Positions 1 to 9,114 are shown, counted from the first letter of the stretch. The stretch: 64,000 nucleotides of DNA from Legionella genomosp. 1 (GCA_945878975.1 CAMCUM010000004.1:28280-92279); one strand, 5' to 3'. Notes: a model not told the origin generated them from the sequence alone. Program-made: numbers and translations.

Positions 1-240
1 CCAAGGCAAATGTTTGACGTTGCCATTCAAGCCGCCATTGGAGCTCATATTATTGCACGGCAATCGGTCAAGGCATTGCGCAAAAATGTCACAGCAAAAT
101 GTTATGGCGGAGATGTGTCGCGTAAACGAAAGTTACTGGAAAAACAAAAAGCAGGGAAAAAACGCATGAAACAAGTGGGTCATGTTGAAATTCCCCAAGA
201 AGCCTTTATGGCTGTATTTCAAACTGAACGTAAAAAATGA
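1..240 (+). CDS. lepA: Elongation factor 4 (LepA), C-terminal part only
   Basis: The reading frame is open from the first base of the window, so the gene starts outside it. The 79 visible codons match the LepA-specific C-terminal domain: the motifs [29 protein letters not shown] and [17 protein letters not shown] are all typical of this GTPase, which back-translocates stalled ribosomes. It ends with a Lys-rich tail. lepB begins 10 nt downstream, as in many proteobacteria, so the two are probably cotranscribed. Identification is secure even though only the tail is present. Confidence 0.95.
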   Translation, partial: PRQMFDVAIQAAIGAHIIARQSVKALRKNVTAKCYGGDVSRKRKLLEKQKAGKKRMKQVGHVEIPQEAFMAVFQTERKK

Positions 241-250
241 GGAAAGAAGC

Positions 251-1006
251 ATGAATCTTGCACTAGGCCTTCTGGTTTTATCGGTAGTATCCGGGGTGAT
301 TTGGCTATTAGATATTTGGTTTTGGTCTAAAAAAAGAACTGCGCGGCAAAAACTCCCTAAAATCATCGAGTACTCACGCTCTTTCTTCCCCATTTTTTTG
401 GGCGTTTTATTAATCCGCTCTTTTGTATTTGAACCCTTTCGTATTCCCTCAGGCTCCCTAGAACCCACTTTATTAGTCGGTGATTTTTTGGTCGTGAATA
501 AATTTGCTTATGGCTTACGTTTACCGGTTTGGGATAAGAAAGTCATCGCTATTTCCTCGCCCAAAAGAGGCGATATCGTGGTATTTCGCTGGCCACCCAA
601 TCCCAAATTCGATTTCATTAAACGCATCATTGGTGTCCCAGGTGATGTGATTTCCTACCATAATAAAATTTTGACAATCAATGGTAAAAAAGCCAAACAA
701 AAATTTGTAGAATACACTGTCGATGAAAGCTCTAATATGCCCGTAGCGGAATACCAAGAAAAATTGGGACCTGTGACACACAAAATATTCCGACGTTCTG
801 ATGTCGCTGGTACTGATTTTGAAGTAACGGTTCCTGCCGATCAGTATTTCGTGATGGGTGATAACCGTGACGATTCTGCAGACAGTCGCTATTGGGGATT
901 TGTGCACGATGATTATTTGCGTGGCAAAGCCATCTTTACATGGATGAGTTGGGACAAAAAAGAATGGAATATTCGCTGGTCGCGTTTAGGGCGTATTATT
1001 AATTAA
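251..1006 (+). CDS. lepB: Signal peptidase I
   Basis: Inner-membrane serine protease that removes signal peptides from exported proteins. Two N-terminal membrane segments (about residues 3-25 and 44-60) are followed by the periplasmic catalytic domain. The nucleophile Ser69 lies in IPSGSLEPTLL and the general base Lys124 in FIKRIIGVPGD; GDNRDDSADSR is the conserved box E. I chose the ATG at 251 because GAGGAAAG lies just upstream; the frame is open further upstream but only through the lepA end. At 251 aa it lacks part of the large periplasmic insertion of the E. coli enzyme (324 aa). It sits between lepA and rnc, the usual order. Confidence 0.96.
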   Translation: MNLALGLLVLSVVSGVIWLLDIWFWSKKRTARQKLPKIIEYSRSFFPIFLGVLLIRSFVFEPFRIPSGSLEPTLLVGDFLVVNKFAYGLRLPVWDKKVIAISSPKRGDIVVFRWPPNPKFDFIKRIIGVPGDVISYHNKILTINGKKAKQKFVEYTVDESSNMPVAEYQEKLGPVTHKIFRRSDVAGTDFEVTVPADQYFVMGDNRDDSADSRYWGFVHDDYLRGKAIFTWMSWDKKEWNIRWSRLGRIIN

Positions 1007-1021
1007 TTTTGGCGCGGTCTT

Positions 1022-1699
1022 ATGCATCCTCATATCAAACGATTGTATCAACATTTGGGTTATGAATTTCATCATAAGCCCTATTTACGCCAAGCGCTGA
1101 CACATTGTAGTGTCGGCGAAAAAAACTATGAGCGCTTAGAGTTTCTTGGGGACTCCATCTTAAATTTGGTCATTTCCAATGCCTTGTATCATCAGTACCC
1201 GCAACTTTCTGAAGGACAATTGAGTCGCTTACGTGCTTTTTTGGTCAACGGCGACATGCTGGCTGACATTGCCTTAGAAATTGATCTAGGTGAATATTTA
1301 TTACTGGGACAAGGAGAGCTCAAAAGTGGCGGGTTTCGGCGGCGCTCTATTTTAGCCGACGCATTAGAAGCAATATTTGCCGCCATCTTATTGGACAGCG
1401 ACTTTGCACACGCTCAGCAAGTCATTCTATTTTTATACAAAGACCGCTTAAATGATGAAACTTTAGATGCCAATTCGAAGGATGCCAAAACGCAGCTTCA
1501 AGAGTTCTTGCAAGCACAGAAACACCCTTTGCCCAAATACAGCGTCAAAAAAATCATTGGCGAAGAGCATGATCAAATTTTCCATATCATTTGTCATCAA
1601 ACGACCTTGAACCTCTCAACAGAAGGCAACGGAGAAACACGCAGAAAGGCAGAACAAGTCGCAGCAAAATTAATGTTAGAGCAATTAAAATCGGCTTAA
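1022..1699 (+). CDS. rnc: Ribonuclease III
   Basis: Double-strand-specific endoribonuclease that processes rRNA precursors and structured mRNAs. The N-terminal catalytic domain carries the signature ERLEFLGDSILNLVI near residue 40, and the C-terminal double-stranded RNA binding domain runs from about residue 155 (DAKTQLQEFLQ) to the end (KAEQVAAKLML). Length (225 aa) is normal. It follows lepB by 15 nt. In most relatives era comes next; here era is not found and an unrelated convergent gene follows, so the operon is broken after rnc. Confidence 0.97.
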   Translation: MHPHIKRLYQHLGYEFHHKPYLRQALTHCSVGEKNYERLEFLGDSILNLVISNALYHQYPQLSEGQLSRLRAFLVNGDMLADIALEIDLGEYLLLGQGELKSGGFRRRSILADALEAIFAAILLDSDFAHAQQVILFLYKDRLNDETLDANSKDAKTQLQEFLQAQKHPLPKYSVKKIIGEEHDQIFHIICHQTTLNLSTEGNGETRRKAEQVAAKLMLEQLKSA

Positions 1700-1779
1700 A
1701 AAATAGCGATGCTCGTTTCACTCAAGTGTAGGTTAGGACTTGGCCCAAACTACATTTGATATTTGCCCACCAAGAATTG

Positions 1780-2130
1780 TCAGATCATCACTCGCACAAA
1801 TCTTTCCCAACAAGTCTCGATAGGCTGGCCAAGTGGCTCAATATCTATCGTAAATTCCATCTCAGCATGTGCTTTCAACGCCTGCATACCAAGATAGATA
1901 CCATATCCCACTATTCCAGCACCGGCAACCACCAAACCCAACCCTGTCATGGTCGCACCTGCAAGGAGCGCCAAACAAACGCCTAAAGTTATCAAACCCA
2001 AACCTGACAAAATACAAGGGCCACTTGCTCTTTCAAAAACAGTGTAAGAAGGAAGCTCGGCGCGCGCCATCTCATCATACATACGTGAACGCGCTGAATG
2101 ATCTGGAAAAAATTTATTTTTAATAGTCAT
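1780..2130 (-). CDS. Hypothetical small membrane protein with Gly-rich hairpin
   Basis: Not recognised as a known family. The 116-aa product has a polar N-terminus (about 35 residues), two adjacent hydrophobic segments rich in Gly and Ala (about residues 40-60 and 61-82) and a short polar tail. The second segment (VVAGAGIVGYGIYLG) closely resembles the last segment of the 371-aa protein encoded at 33463-34578. A good Shine-Dalgarno (GAGGTG) precedes the ATG and a sigma70-type promoter lies just upstream, so it is very likely expressed. It converges with rnc. A secreted or membrane-inserted accessory protein is a guess only. Confidence 0.7.
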   Translation of the reverse strand: MTIKNKFFPDHSARSRMYDEMARAELPSYTVFERASGPCILSGLGLITLGVCLALLAGATMTGLGLVVAGAGIVGYGIYLGMQALKAHAEMEFTIDIEPLGQPIETCWERFVRVMI

Positions 2131-2154
2131 ACACCCACCTCAAAATGCTTAAAT

Positions 2155-2183
2155 ATTAAACAATAAATTTATATAAAAGTCAA
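2155..2183 (-). promoter_or_regulatory. Sigma70-type promoter of the 116-aa gene
   Basis: On the minus strand TTGACT (2178-2183) and TTTAAT (2155-2160) are separated by exactly 17 bp. The start codon at 2130 lies about 25 nt past the -10 box. Confidence 0.6.
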
Positions 2184-2202
2184 TAAATTACGCAAAACAT
2201 TC

Positions 2203-2263
2203 CGCGACTTTAGCCATTTTATCCCAAAGGGCGAACGGCTCTAAGAAAATGGCTAAAGTCGAG
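2203..2263. repeat. Short palindromic element, family B (TIR CGACTTTAGCCATTTT)
   Basis: The 16-base sequence CGACTTTAGCCATTTT at 2205-2220 recurs as its reverse complement at 2246-2261, enclosing about 25 bp. The same terminal sequence appears, with small changes, at 10798, 11541-11558, 48248 and 48391-48407, so it is a dispersed inverted-repeat element rather than a local hairpin. Confidence 0.65.
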
Positions 2264-2290
2264 CATTCTATTTTTGCTTGCTTATTCGTT

Positions 2291-2365
2291 AAGGCTTGTC
2301 AACAACACATCTTCAGAAGCCCTGCATTCCATGGGACATAGAAATATGAGTTGTCAACGACCCCT
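2291..2365. repeat. Degenerate copy of family A element
   Basis: The core with TTCAGAAGCCCTGCATTCC and the right end (TTGTCAACGACCCCTA) align by eye with the better copy at 7685-7769. The left end is eroded. The interval between the two neighbouring genes (2131-2469) otherwise holds only promoters and the family B palindrome. Confidence 0.4.
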
Positions 2366-2425
2366 AGAGACTGGGCGAACAACCAAGATAGACGCTCAAA
2401 ATCAAGTCCAGACTGTTACTTAATA

Positions 2426-2434
2426 TGCTATAAT
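2426..2434 (+). promoter_or_regulatory. Extended -10 promoter of the 131-aa gene
   Basis: TGCTATAAT, a perfect extended -10 element, ends 35 nt before the ATG at 2470. No good -35 box is visible, which is usual for extended -10 promoters. The identical nonamer occurs before rph and before the BON-domain gene. Confidence 0.55.
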
Positions 2435-2469
2435 GATTAAATGATAGTCAAATTAAATGGAGAATAATC

Positions 2470-2865
2470 ATGGATGAAAAAAGAACATATGTAGGAGCAG
2501 CTGTAGAAACAGTTGCAGAAGTGATTCAAGCGCCTCTCAAAATAGTTGGAGGTCTCATAAAAGAAACAGCTAATTTAGTACTAGCAACTGGTGTATTAGT
2601 CGATAATGCTGCTACCCTAGTTGGTAACGTGAGTCGTGTTGCGTCAAATATAATAGGACTTGCTTTGCCTGGACAGGGTTTACTACGCACCATCACTGAC
2701 CCAATAAACAAAGTCGCTACGGCTGGGGCTGTCGCATTATCTAGTGTTGGGAGTACTGCTTCAAATAGTAGTGTATTTTCGCCCAAAAACAAGTCAGTTC
2801 AGAGCGCTATTAAAGGTACAACCCACCCTGAGCATCGAGAACACAAAGGCCCCACAAACACCTAG
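2470..2865 (+). CDS. Hypothetical protein, 131 aa
   Basis: No family recognised. The first 100 residues are Ala/Val/Gly/Asn-rich and of alternating amphipathic character (VETVAEVIQAPLKIVGG; NAATLVGNVSRVASN), suggesting helices that could lie on a membrane or assemble, followed by a polar Ser/Lys/His-rich tail. There is no clear signal peptide or full membrane span. It has its own extended -10 promoter and a weak ribosome site (GGAGAATAATC) before the ATG. It is convergent with the DUF1840 gene. Confidence 0.65.
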   Translation: MDEKRTYVGAAVETVAEVIQAPLKIVGGLIKETANLVLATGVLVDNAATLVGNVSRVASNIIGLALPGQGLLRTITDPINKVATAGAVALSSVGSTASNSSVFSPKNKSVQSAIKGTTHPEHREHKGPTNT

Positions 2866-2890
2866 TTCTATCGGCACAAACAACGCAACC

Positions 2891-3196
2891 TTATTCCCAC
2901 AACACATCACAATGTTTATCGACTGCTGCTTGTAACAAAGCCAATAATGGCAAAGCACGATGTTTCAAGCTGATGTCTGATTCTGTATCTCGCTTCTCTT
3001 GCTCCGCAGGTAACTGAGGCTGCTGCTGCTCGCTTTCTACCGCTTTGGACAATAATGCCAAAGCTTGGGCCACATCTTCGGCCAAGATAGCCCCTGGTAT
3101 GCGCCCAGATTGCCCCATCATGGTTAATAAACGCTGGGCTATATGCCCAAAAAAGGTAAGCGATTCATATGCCTCTGTTTTGAATGTGACTAACAT
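2891..3196 (-). CDS. DUF1840 family protein
   Basis: The N-terminal half (MLVTFKTEAYESLTFFG, then IAQRLLTMMGQSGRIPGAI and LAEDVAQAL) matches DUF1840, a short conserved proteobacterial family of unknown function. A Gln/Glu-rich linker and a hydrophobic Leu/Ala-rich tail follow. Start supported by GGAG 6-7 nt upstream of the ATG. It lies 36 nt downstream of gltX on the same strand and is probably read with it. Confidence 0.8.
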   Translation of the reverse strand: MLVTFKTEAYESLTFFGHIAQRLLTMMGQSGRIPGAILAEDVAQALALLSKAVESEQQQPQLPAEQEKRDTESDISLKHRALPLLALLQAAVDKHCDVLWE

Positions 3197-3232
3197 CTTA
3201 GTCTCCGTAATTTATATTTCTCAGGGGGACAG

Positions 3233-4627
3233 TTATCGTTTCATCTCGGTTACACTGTCTAATCTATCCAACACACGTTGTTTACCAATTAACTCTAGCG
3301 TCGCATCAATGGACGGCGACATCGTGGAGCCCGTTACTGCTACGCGCAAAGGCTGCGCTAATTGGCCAAAACCTATTTTCTGCTCTTTCACCACATCTTT
3401 TAGGCAATGGTGGATACCTTCTCGTTGCCATTGCGGTAAAACTTGTAAATATGTTTTGAGCATACGTAATATATCCAACGCGGCAGGTGTCAAATGAGCA
3501 GTAACTGCTTCCGCATCATACACGACGTCATCCCCATAAAAATAACGACTTTTATCTCGCAACTCTATCAAAGTTTTAGACCGATCGGCTTGCAATGCCA
3601 CCACATCTGCCAAAGGAGGGCCTTGACTCAGATCAATCCCTGCTTTCACAAAATATCCTTCCAACGTCTTAGCAAGATCCGCGGGCGAATCGTGCTTGAT
3701 ATAATGCTGATTCAACCATAATAATTTATCATAATTAAACCCTGATACGCCGCGACTGACCGCGGACAAATCAAAAGCCTCTATCATTTGCTGCAAAGAA
3801 AAGATCTCCTGATCTCCATGCGACCAACCCAAACGCACTAAATAATTGAGGAGCGCATGAGGTAAAAACCCCTCTTCTTTAAATTCTAAGACCGATACTG
3901 CACCATGCCGTTTCGATAAGCGCTTACCATCCTCACCTAAAATCATCGGCAAATGAGCAAACTCTGGGATAGGTGCTTCCAATGCTTGATATAAATTAAT
4001 TTGGCGGGGCGTGTTATTCAAATGGTCATCCCCACGAATCACATGCGTGATCTGCATATCCCAGTCATCTACGACCACTGCAAAATTGTAAGTAGGATGC
4101 CCATCCGAACGTAAAATAATCAAATCATCTAATTCTTGATTATCCACACTGATTGATCCGTATACTTTGTCTTGAAAATGCACCACTCCTTGTGCAGGAT
4201 TCCGAAACCGAACCACACAAGGTCCATCCTTTTCTTGTAGATCACGTTCGCGACAATGTCCATCATAACGAGGTTTCAATTTTGCCGACAATTGCTGTTC
4301 CCGTAATGCTTCCAAACGTTCATGAGAACAAGAACAACGATAGGCTTGCCCTTTTTGCAGCAATTGCTCAACAACGTCTAAATAGCGCGGATACCGCTGG
4401 GTTTGAAAAACCAGTTCGCCATCATAATCCAAGCCAAGCCAAGCCATCCCGTCCAAAATAGTGGCTACCGAAGCTTGCGTCGACCGTTCTTGGTCCGTAT
4501 CTTCAATTCGCAACATAAATTTGCCATGATGATGCCGCGCAAACAACCAAGAATACAGGGCCGTCCTAACACCACCAACGTGCAACATGCCGGTTGGACT
4601 GGGCGCAAATCGTGTTCGTACTTGCAT
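3233..4627 (-). CDS. gltX: Glutamyl-tRNA synthetase
   Basis: Class I aminoacyl-tRNA synthetase that charges tRNA-Glu. The HIGH-type motif is in FAPSPTGMLHVGG (residues 8-19), the KMSKS-type loop is GKRLSKRHGAVS near residue 240, and RIEDTDQERS marks the Rossmann-fold catalytic domain. The C-terminal anticodon-binding region is complete (464 aa, normal for the family). Clear AGAGGA ribosome site 6 nt before the ATG. Legionellales often have two GluRS copies; nothing here shows whether a second exists. Confidence 0.96.
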   Translation of the reverse strand: MQVRTRFAPSPTGMLHVGGVRTALYSWLFARHHHGKFMLRIEDTDQERSTQASVATILDGMAWLGLDYDGELVFQTQRYPRYLDVVEQLLQKGQAYRCSCSHERLEALREQQLSAKLKPRYDGHCRERDLQEKDGPCVVRFRNPAQGVVHFQDKVYGSISVDNQELDDLIILRSDGHPTYNFAVVVDDWDMQITHVIRGDDHLNNTPRQINLYQALEAPIPEFAHLPMILGEDGKRLSKRHGAVSVLEFKEEGFLPHALLNYLVRLGWSHGDQEIFSLQQMIEAFDLSAVSRGVSGFNYDKLLWLNQHYIKHDSPADLAKTLEGYFVKAGIDLSQGPPLADVVALQADRSKTLIELRDKSRYFYGDDVVYDAEAVTAHLTPAALDILRMLKTYLQVLPQWQREGIHHCLKDVVKEQKIGFGQLAQPLRVAVTGSTMSPSIDATLELIGKQRVLDRLDSVTEMKR

Positions 4628-4681
4628 TCACATCCTCTCATTTTCAATCGTGTAATCGTCAGGTATACTAGCACAAATTTC

Positions 4682-4774
4682 GGGTCTGTTGACAATTCTA
4701 CTAGCTTGACCAGATTGCCCCCCCACGTCAATCTGGTCAAACTAGCGATTTACAAACAACCCCTAGGGTCTATA
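4682..4774. repeat. Degenerate family A element with internal hairpin
   Basis: The left end GGGTCTGTTGACAATTC is the family A terminus. Inside, CTAGCTTGACCAGATTG and CAATCTGGTCAAACTAG form a strong hairpin around a C7 run. The right end (TTTACAAACAACCCC) is a worn version of the inverted terminus. It fills the space between the divergent gltX and hybrid-kinase genes. Confidence 0.5.
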
Positions 4775-4811
4775 GAAACTGCCCTCGGCTACTAACTATA
4801 AGAATAAGCCT

Positions 4812-7574
4812 GTGAAAAAACTTAGCATTCGCAATCAACTTAGATTAATAGCCTTGGCGCCAGTGCTCTGTCTTGCACTATTATATGCACTGTTCTATGA
4901 GCATCAGTATCAATTGAATGTCAAACAACAAGTAACCCGTTTGGGCAAAGCATATATCAGTCAATTGCTCACCATAGAGCAGCTCCATCATCAACCTGGC
5001 AGTAAATCATTACAAGCTTCTCTGGATTTGGTGCATTTCAATTCAGAAATTAATGAGGTTGCCTTCTACGACACCCAAGGTCAACTGATCGCATCACACG
5101 GCGGCCATCCTTGGCATTATCTCACCAAAAAGCAAAGACACATGGGCACTAGTCCTCACCAGACGTTGTATTCGATCCAATTTATCGTTCCAATTCCACA
5201 AACCTATTGCGCCAATCACGCTGTGAATCCGGACCCTAAATCACCGGAGTTGCAACAGTATCATGGTTGGATTTATTTGGATTTAGACAAAAAGTTCCTC
5301 TTGATAAAACATTATCAAATGGTGTTTTCGACATTGGCCATTGTCATGCTATGTATGATTATTGGCTTGATTGGTCATTATTTTTTAGCAAAAAATATTT
5401 ATGCACCTATCTTACGCTTATATCGCAATATGGAACGAATTTTACGTCAAGAGTATGATGTCACATTTGATACCAACAAAAACGATGAATTAGGTATCAT
5501 TGAGCAAGGATGCGCGCAACTACAACAAAATTATTTAAGCGCGACCCAAGAGTATAACCAACAACTTGAAACGACCACCCATGATTTACAACAAAGCCTC
5601 GAACTCTTGGAAGTCAGAAACATAGAACTGAGTTTAGAGAAAAAAAAGATGGAAGAAAAAACTCGCAATAAATCAGAATTTTTAGCAAGCATGAGTCATG
5701 AAATCCGCACACCGATGAATGGCGTCATCGGTTTTACGAATGTGTTGCTCGATACTCAACTTGATAATTTGCAGTTGGATTATGTCAAAACCATTCAATC
5801 TTCGGCCCATGATCTCTTAGTCATTATCAATGATATTTTGGATTACTCTAAAATTGATGCAGGGAAACTCCATCTGGACCACATTCCTGTCAATTTGCGC
5901 GGGTGTATTGACGAAGTGGTTGCCATGATAGCGCAAACTGCGCACAAAAAAAATATTGATTTGATTCCTATCACCGCGGTCTCAGTGCCCAAAACCGTAT
6001 TAGGCGATCCTTGGCGTATCAAGCAAATCATCAGTAATTTGATATCAAATGCGGTAAAATTTACCGATGTCGGTCATGTATTAATCCGCACGCACATAGC
6101 AGAAGAAACACGTCAGCATTACACCATTGTATTTTCTATTTCTGATACAGGCGTTGGCATTGCAGAGCAAGACCAAACCACCCTATTTCAAGCATTTCAT
6201 CAAGTAGATAGCATGCCCAACCGGCGGCACGGCGGCTCAGGTTTGGGCTTGGTTATTTGTAAAAAATTAGTGGATCATATGCAAGGTCAAATTACGATCC
6301 AATCCGAATCCAATAAAGGCGCAGTATTCACCGTACGTCTCAAATTGGAAAAATTACTGCCCTATGAAAATGAAAAGCAACAAACACCGCTGGCACCAAG
6401 CATCAAAGCCTTATGTTTCGATGAACACGCCTTACATCTAGAAGCATTGTGCGCGGGACTGAATTATCTAGGTGTGACATCTGAAGCAGTCTCTGATTAT
6501 CATCAATTATCTACGCTACTCAACACACAAACTCACTATGACTTAGCATTCATAGCCATGCAGCCCCATCAGCAAGAAACCATTGCAGCGTTGATGCAAG
6601 ATCGGATGATTCCTTGGGTACTGATATCCAAAACATATATTAAAGACTACACACTCCTGGGTGCCAAAGCGTTATTATTCAAACCCCACAATATTCACAA
6701 ACTCAATGAAATCTTAGACGCTATTGTGCTGAAAGGCATGCAGAATCAATACTCAGCCTTCACACCTGTTACCGGACAAGAACTAGGCAAGCTTGGCTCA
6801 AAACCACATTTCGAGACAGATCTCCCTCATTTGCGCCAATTATTAAGAGAAAAACAAGCGCGCATTCTTATTGCGGAAGACAATCCAATTAGCCGGCGAT
6901 TACTCAATTCTATCTTAAAAGATAGCGCGACCATTGATACCGCCCATGATGGTGAAGAAGCCATCTTAGCTTGTCAAAATCAAGTCTATTCTGTCATTTT
7001 ATTAGATTTACATATGCCAAAATTTAATGGCTTGGAAACTGCCGCGCATATACGTCAACAATCAAGTTTGAATGCACAAATACCCATTATCCTTATCTCA
7101 GCCAATGGTCTTGATTTGCAACAAACGGATCTCCAAAAAGCTGGCATCAAACTCGCGATTCAAAAGCCGATAGATGAGCAATATTTACTACGCCATCTAC
7201 TTCACATGATCGCTTCTCCTCAAAAAACAGCGATAGATTGGTCTGCATGTGTTGCAAAATTATCCGGAAACATTCCCTTGGCAACAGAGTTTTTGGCGGA
7301 ATTCGTTAAGGAACTCCATAAAAATAGGATAGAGTTAGTCACCATATTTCATACCAATGACTGTGAAACGCTGGAAAAAGTAGTGCACCAAATTCATGGT
7401 GCATGTTGTTTTTGCGGCGTCTCAGCTTTGCAAAAACAAGCAGCCCATCTTGAGCGCAAATTACGCCAAGCTAAATCAACGGCTGAAGTAGAACAAGATT
7501 TTTTACAGTTGCTAGAAGAAATGGAAGCTGTTATTACTGAGTATGCCGCGTCCTATCAAATGTCCGTTCCCTAA
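4812..7574 (+). CDS. Hybrid sensor histidine kinase, BarA/LetS type
   Basis: Membrane tripartite kinase of the BarA/GacS/LetS class, whose partner response regulator (UvrY/GacA/LetA) drives Csr small RNAs and, in Legionella, the switch to transmission. Order seen: membrane segment about 10-30, periplasmic sensor, second segment about 168-193, HAMP, coiled coil, HisKA with His296 in MSHEIRTPMNG, HATPase with NLISNAVKFTD, DTGVGI and GGSGLGL, a degenerate receiver-like stretch about 530-635, a true receiver (phospho-acceptor Asp732 in LLDLHMP, Lys in KPIDEQY) and a C-terminal HPt whose His859 lies in VHQIHGACCFCG, a BarA-like signature. GTG start. It stands alone; the partner regulator is not in the window. 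Confidence 0.9.
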   Translation: MKKLSIRNQLRLIALAPVLCLALLYALFYEHQYQLNVKQQVTRLGKAYISQLLTIEQLHHQPGSKSLQASLDLVHFNSEINEVAFYDTQGQLIASHGGHPWHYLTKKQRHMGTSPHQTLYSIQFIVPIPQTYCANHAVNPDPKSPELQQYHGWIYLDLDKKFLLIKHYQMVFSTLAIVMLCMIIGLIGHYFLAKNIYAPILRLYRNMERILRQEYDVTFDTNKNDELGIIEQGCAQLQQNYLSATQEYNQQLETTTHDLQQSLELLEVRNIELSLEKKKMEEKTRNKSEFLASMSHEIRTPMNGVIGFTNVLLDTQLDNLQLDYVKTIQSSAHDLLVIINDILDYSKIDAGKLHLDHIPVNLRGCIDEVVAMIAQTAHKKNIDLIPITAVSVPKTVLGDPWRIKQIISNLISNAVKFTDVGHVLIRTHIAEETRQHYTIVFSISDTGVGIAEQDQTTLFQAFHQVDSMPNRRHGGSGLGLVICKKLVDHMQGQITIQSESNKGAVFTVRLKLEKLLPYENEKQQTPLAPSIKALCFDEHALHLEALCAGLNYLGVTSEAVSDYHQLSTLLNTQTHYDLAFIAMQPHQQETIAALMQDRMIPWVLISKTYIKDYTLLGAKALLFKPHNIHKLNEILDAIVLKGMQNQYSAFTPVTGQELGKLGSKPHFETDLPHLRQLLREKQARILIAEDNPISRRLLNSILKDSATIDTAHDGEEAILACQNQVYSVILLDLHMPKFNGLETAAHIRQQSSLNAQIPIILISANGLDLQQTDLQKAGIKLAIQKPIDEQYLLRHLLHMIASPQKTAIDWSACVAKLSGNIPLATEFLAEFVKELHKNRIELVTIFHTNDCETLEKVVHQIHGACCFCGVSALQKQAAHLERKLRQAKSTAEVEQDFLQLLEEMEAVITEYAASYQMSVP

Positions 7575-7684
7575 CTGTCTCAGCTCGATGACAGTGAAGA
7601 AGCAGACATTTGATGGGTATCCAAACTGCGGCCGTTAGAGAGCGGAAAATGCAGAGTAGCACAACGCAGTTTCCACAAAATACT

Positions 7685-7769
7685 AGGGTCTTTGGCAATT
7701 CATCTGCAGAAGCCCCGCGTCCCGGGGCTTGTCGGCGGGACGTAGGGCCCTGAATTGTCAACAGACCCT
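7685..7769. repeat. Family A inverted-repeat (MITE-like) element
   Basis: An 85-bp unit with left end AGGGTCTTTGGCAATTC and right end GAATTGTCAACAGACCCT as imperfect inverted repeats, and a GC-rich palindromic core (CCCCGCGTCCCGGGG). No coding capacity. The right end sits about 30 nt before the phosphofructokinase start. The rest of the 7575-7798 interval shows nothing recognisable. Confidence 0.7.
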
Positions 7770-7798
7770 GATGAATTTTATTTATTAAGGACTGATTT

Positions 7799-9049
7799 AT
7801 GCCAATTCAAAACGCTCTTTATGCCCAATCTGGTGGGGTCACTGCTGTTATCAATGCGTCTGCCTGTGCTGTCATTCAAGCAGCACGCCTCAATCCTGAT
7901 AAAATTGGGACAGTTTATGCTGCTCATAATGGCATTATCGGAGCATTACATGAAGAACTCATTGATACCGCACAAGAAACCGATGCTAATATTGCTAAAT
8001 TGATGCACACGCCTGCAGGTGCATTTGGTTCCTGTCGGCATAAATTAGCTGCCGACGGACCAGAATTAACACGCCTAATGGACGTATTTCGTGCCCACAA
8101 TATCGGTTATTTTTTCTATAATGGGGGGGGCGATTCACAGGACACAGCCGCTAAAATTGCCGAGTACAGTCAATCCATTGGCTTTCCAATCACTTGTATT
8201 GGCATCCCGAAGACCGTTGACAATGATTTACCCTTGACCGATGCGTGTCCTGGCTTTGGCTCGGTCGCAAAATATGTGGCGATTTCTACGCGCGAAGCCA
8301 GTTTGGATGTGGCATCGATGTGCGAATCCTCTACGAAAGTATTTATTTTAGAAGTCATGGGACGCCACGCTGGCTGGATTGCCGCCGCTGCTGGTTTGGC
8401 TGGAAAACAGGCAAATGAAGCCCCCCACATCATCTTATTTCCAGAAGTTCCTTTTGATGAAGCCAAATTTTTAAAAAAAGTATCTGAATGCACACGCGAT
8501 TACGGATATTGTGTGGTGGTTGCAGCAGAAGGCATCAAAAATCTACAAGGCAAATTTGTAGCAGAAGCAGGTCTGCGTGACGCGTTTGGGCATGCGCAAC
8601 TTGGCGGTGTTGCTCCCATTTTGGCACAATTAATCAAAAAAGAATTACGCTTCAAATATCATTGGGCTGTTGCAGATTATTTACAGCGCGCCGCACGACA
8701 CATTGCGTCTGGAGTGGATCTAGAGCAAGCATACGCCTTAGGTAGAAAAGCTGTTGATCTTGCACTGAACGGTACTTCCGGTGTCATGCCAATCATCGTG
8801 CGCGAACAAGACACCCCCTATCGTTGGTCAGTCGGACAGGTCCCCTTATCGGAAGTTGCCAACCAAGAAAAGAAAATGCCCGCAGAATTCATTCGTGAGG
8901 ATGGCATGGGCATCACAGAGGCTTGCCGTAAATATTTGCTTCCCTTGATCCAAGGAGAAGCTTATCCTCCTTATCTTGAAGGGATCCCAGACTATATTCA
9001 AATCAAACCGAACCTGATCCCACAACGTTTGCCGAAATGGGAGCGGTAA
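7799..9049 (+). CDS. Pyrophosphate-dependent 6-phosphofructokinase
   Basis: Phosphorylates fructose 6-phosphate with PPi (reversible), a glycolytic step. The PPi type is indicated by GGGD (Asp112), where ATP enzymes have a Gly, and by PKTVDND (residues 137-143), where ATP enzymes have PGT; the substrate-binding motif MGRHAGWIAA is also present. Length 416 aa fits the short homodimeric PPi-PFK clade found in methylotrophs, xanthomonads and Legionellales. AAGGA lies 8 nt before the ATG. Monocistronic; the upstream repeat may provide part of its promoter. Biochemical phosphate donor is inferred from motifs only. Confidence 0.9.
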   Translation: MPIQNALYAQSGGVTAVINASACAVIQAARLNPDKIGTVYAAHNGIIGALHEELIDTAQETDANIAKLMHTPAGAFGSCRHKLAADGPELTRLMDVFRAHNIGYFFYNGGGDSQDTAAKIAEYSQSIGFPITCIGIPKTVDNDLPLTDACPGFGSVAKYVAISTREASLDVASMCESSTKVFILEVMGRHAGWIAAAAGLAGKQANEAPHIILFPEVPFDEAKFLKKVSECTRDYGYCVVVAAEGIKNLQGKFVAEAGLRDAFGHAQLGGVAPILAQLIKKELRFKYHWAVADYLQRAARHIASGVDLEQAYALGRKAVDLALNGTSGVMPIIVREQDTPYRWSVGQVPLSEVANQEKKMPAEFIREDGMGITEACRKYLLPLIQGEAYPPYLEGIPDYIQIKPNLIPQRLPKWER

Positions 9050-9070
9050 TAACCACTCCCATCAAATATA

Positions 9071-9079
9071 TGTTATAAT
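9071..9079 (+). promoter_or_regulatory. Extended -10 promoter of the 541-aa gene
   Basis: TGTTATAAT 36 nt before the ATG at 9115; no convincing -35 hexamer. Confidence 0.5.
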
Positions 9080-9114
9080 TAAAGCATATTGTACCTATTT
9101 AAACAGGAAATATT

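Noticed and set aside
7534..7761. Minus-strand open frame across the kinase end and a repeat
   Set aside because: Overlaps the real kinase gene and the family A element; no ribosome site and no family features.
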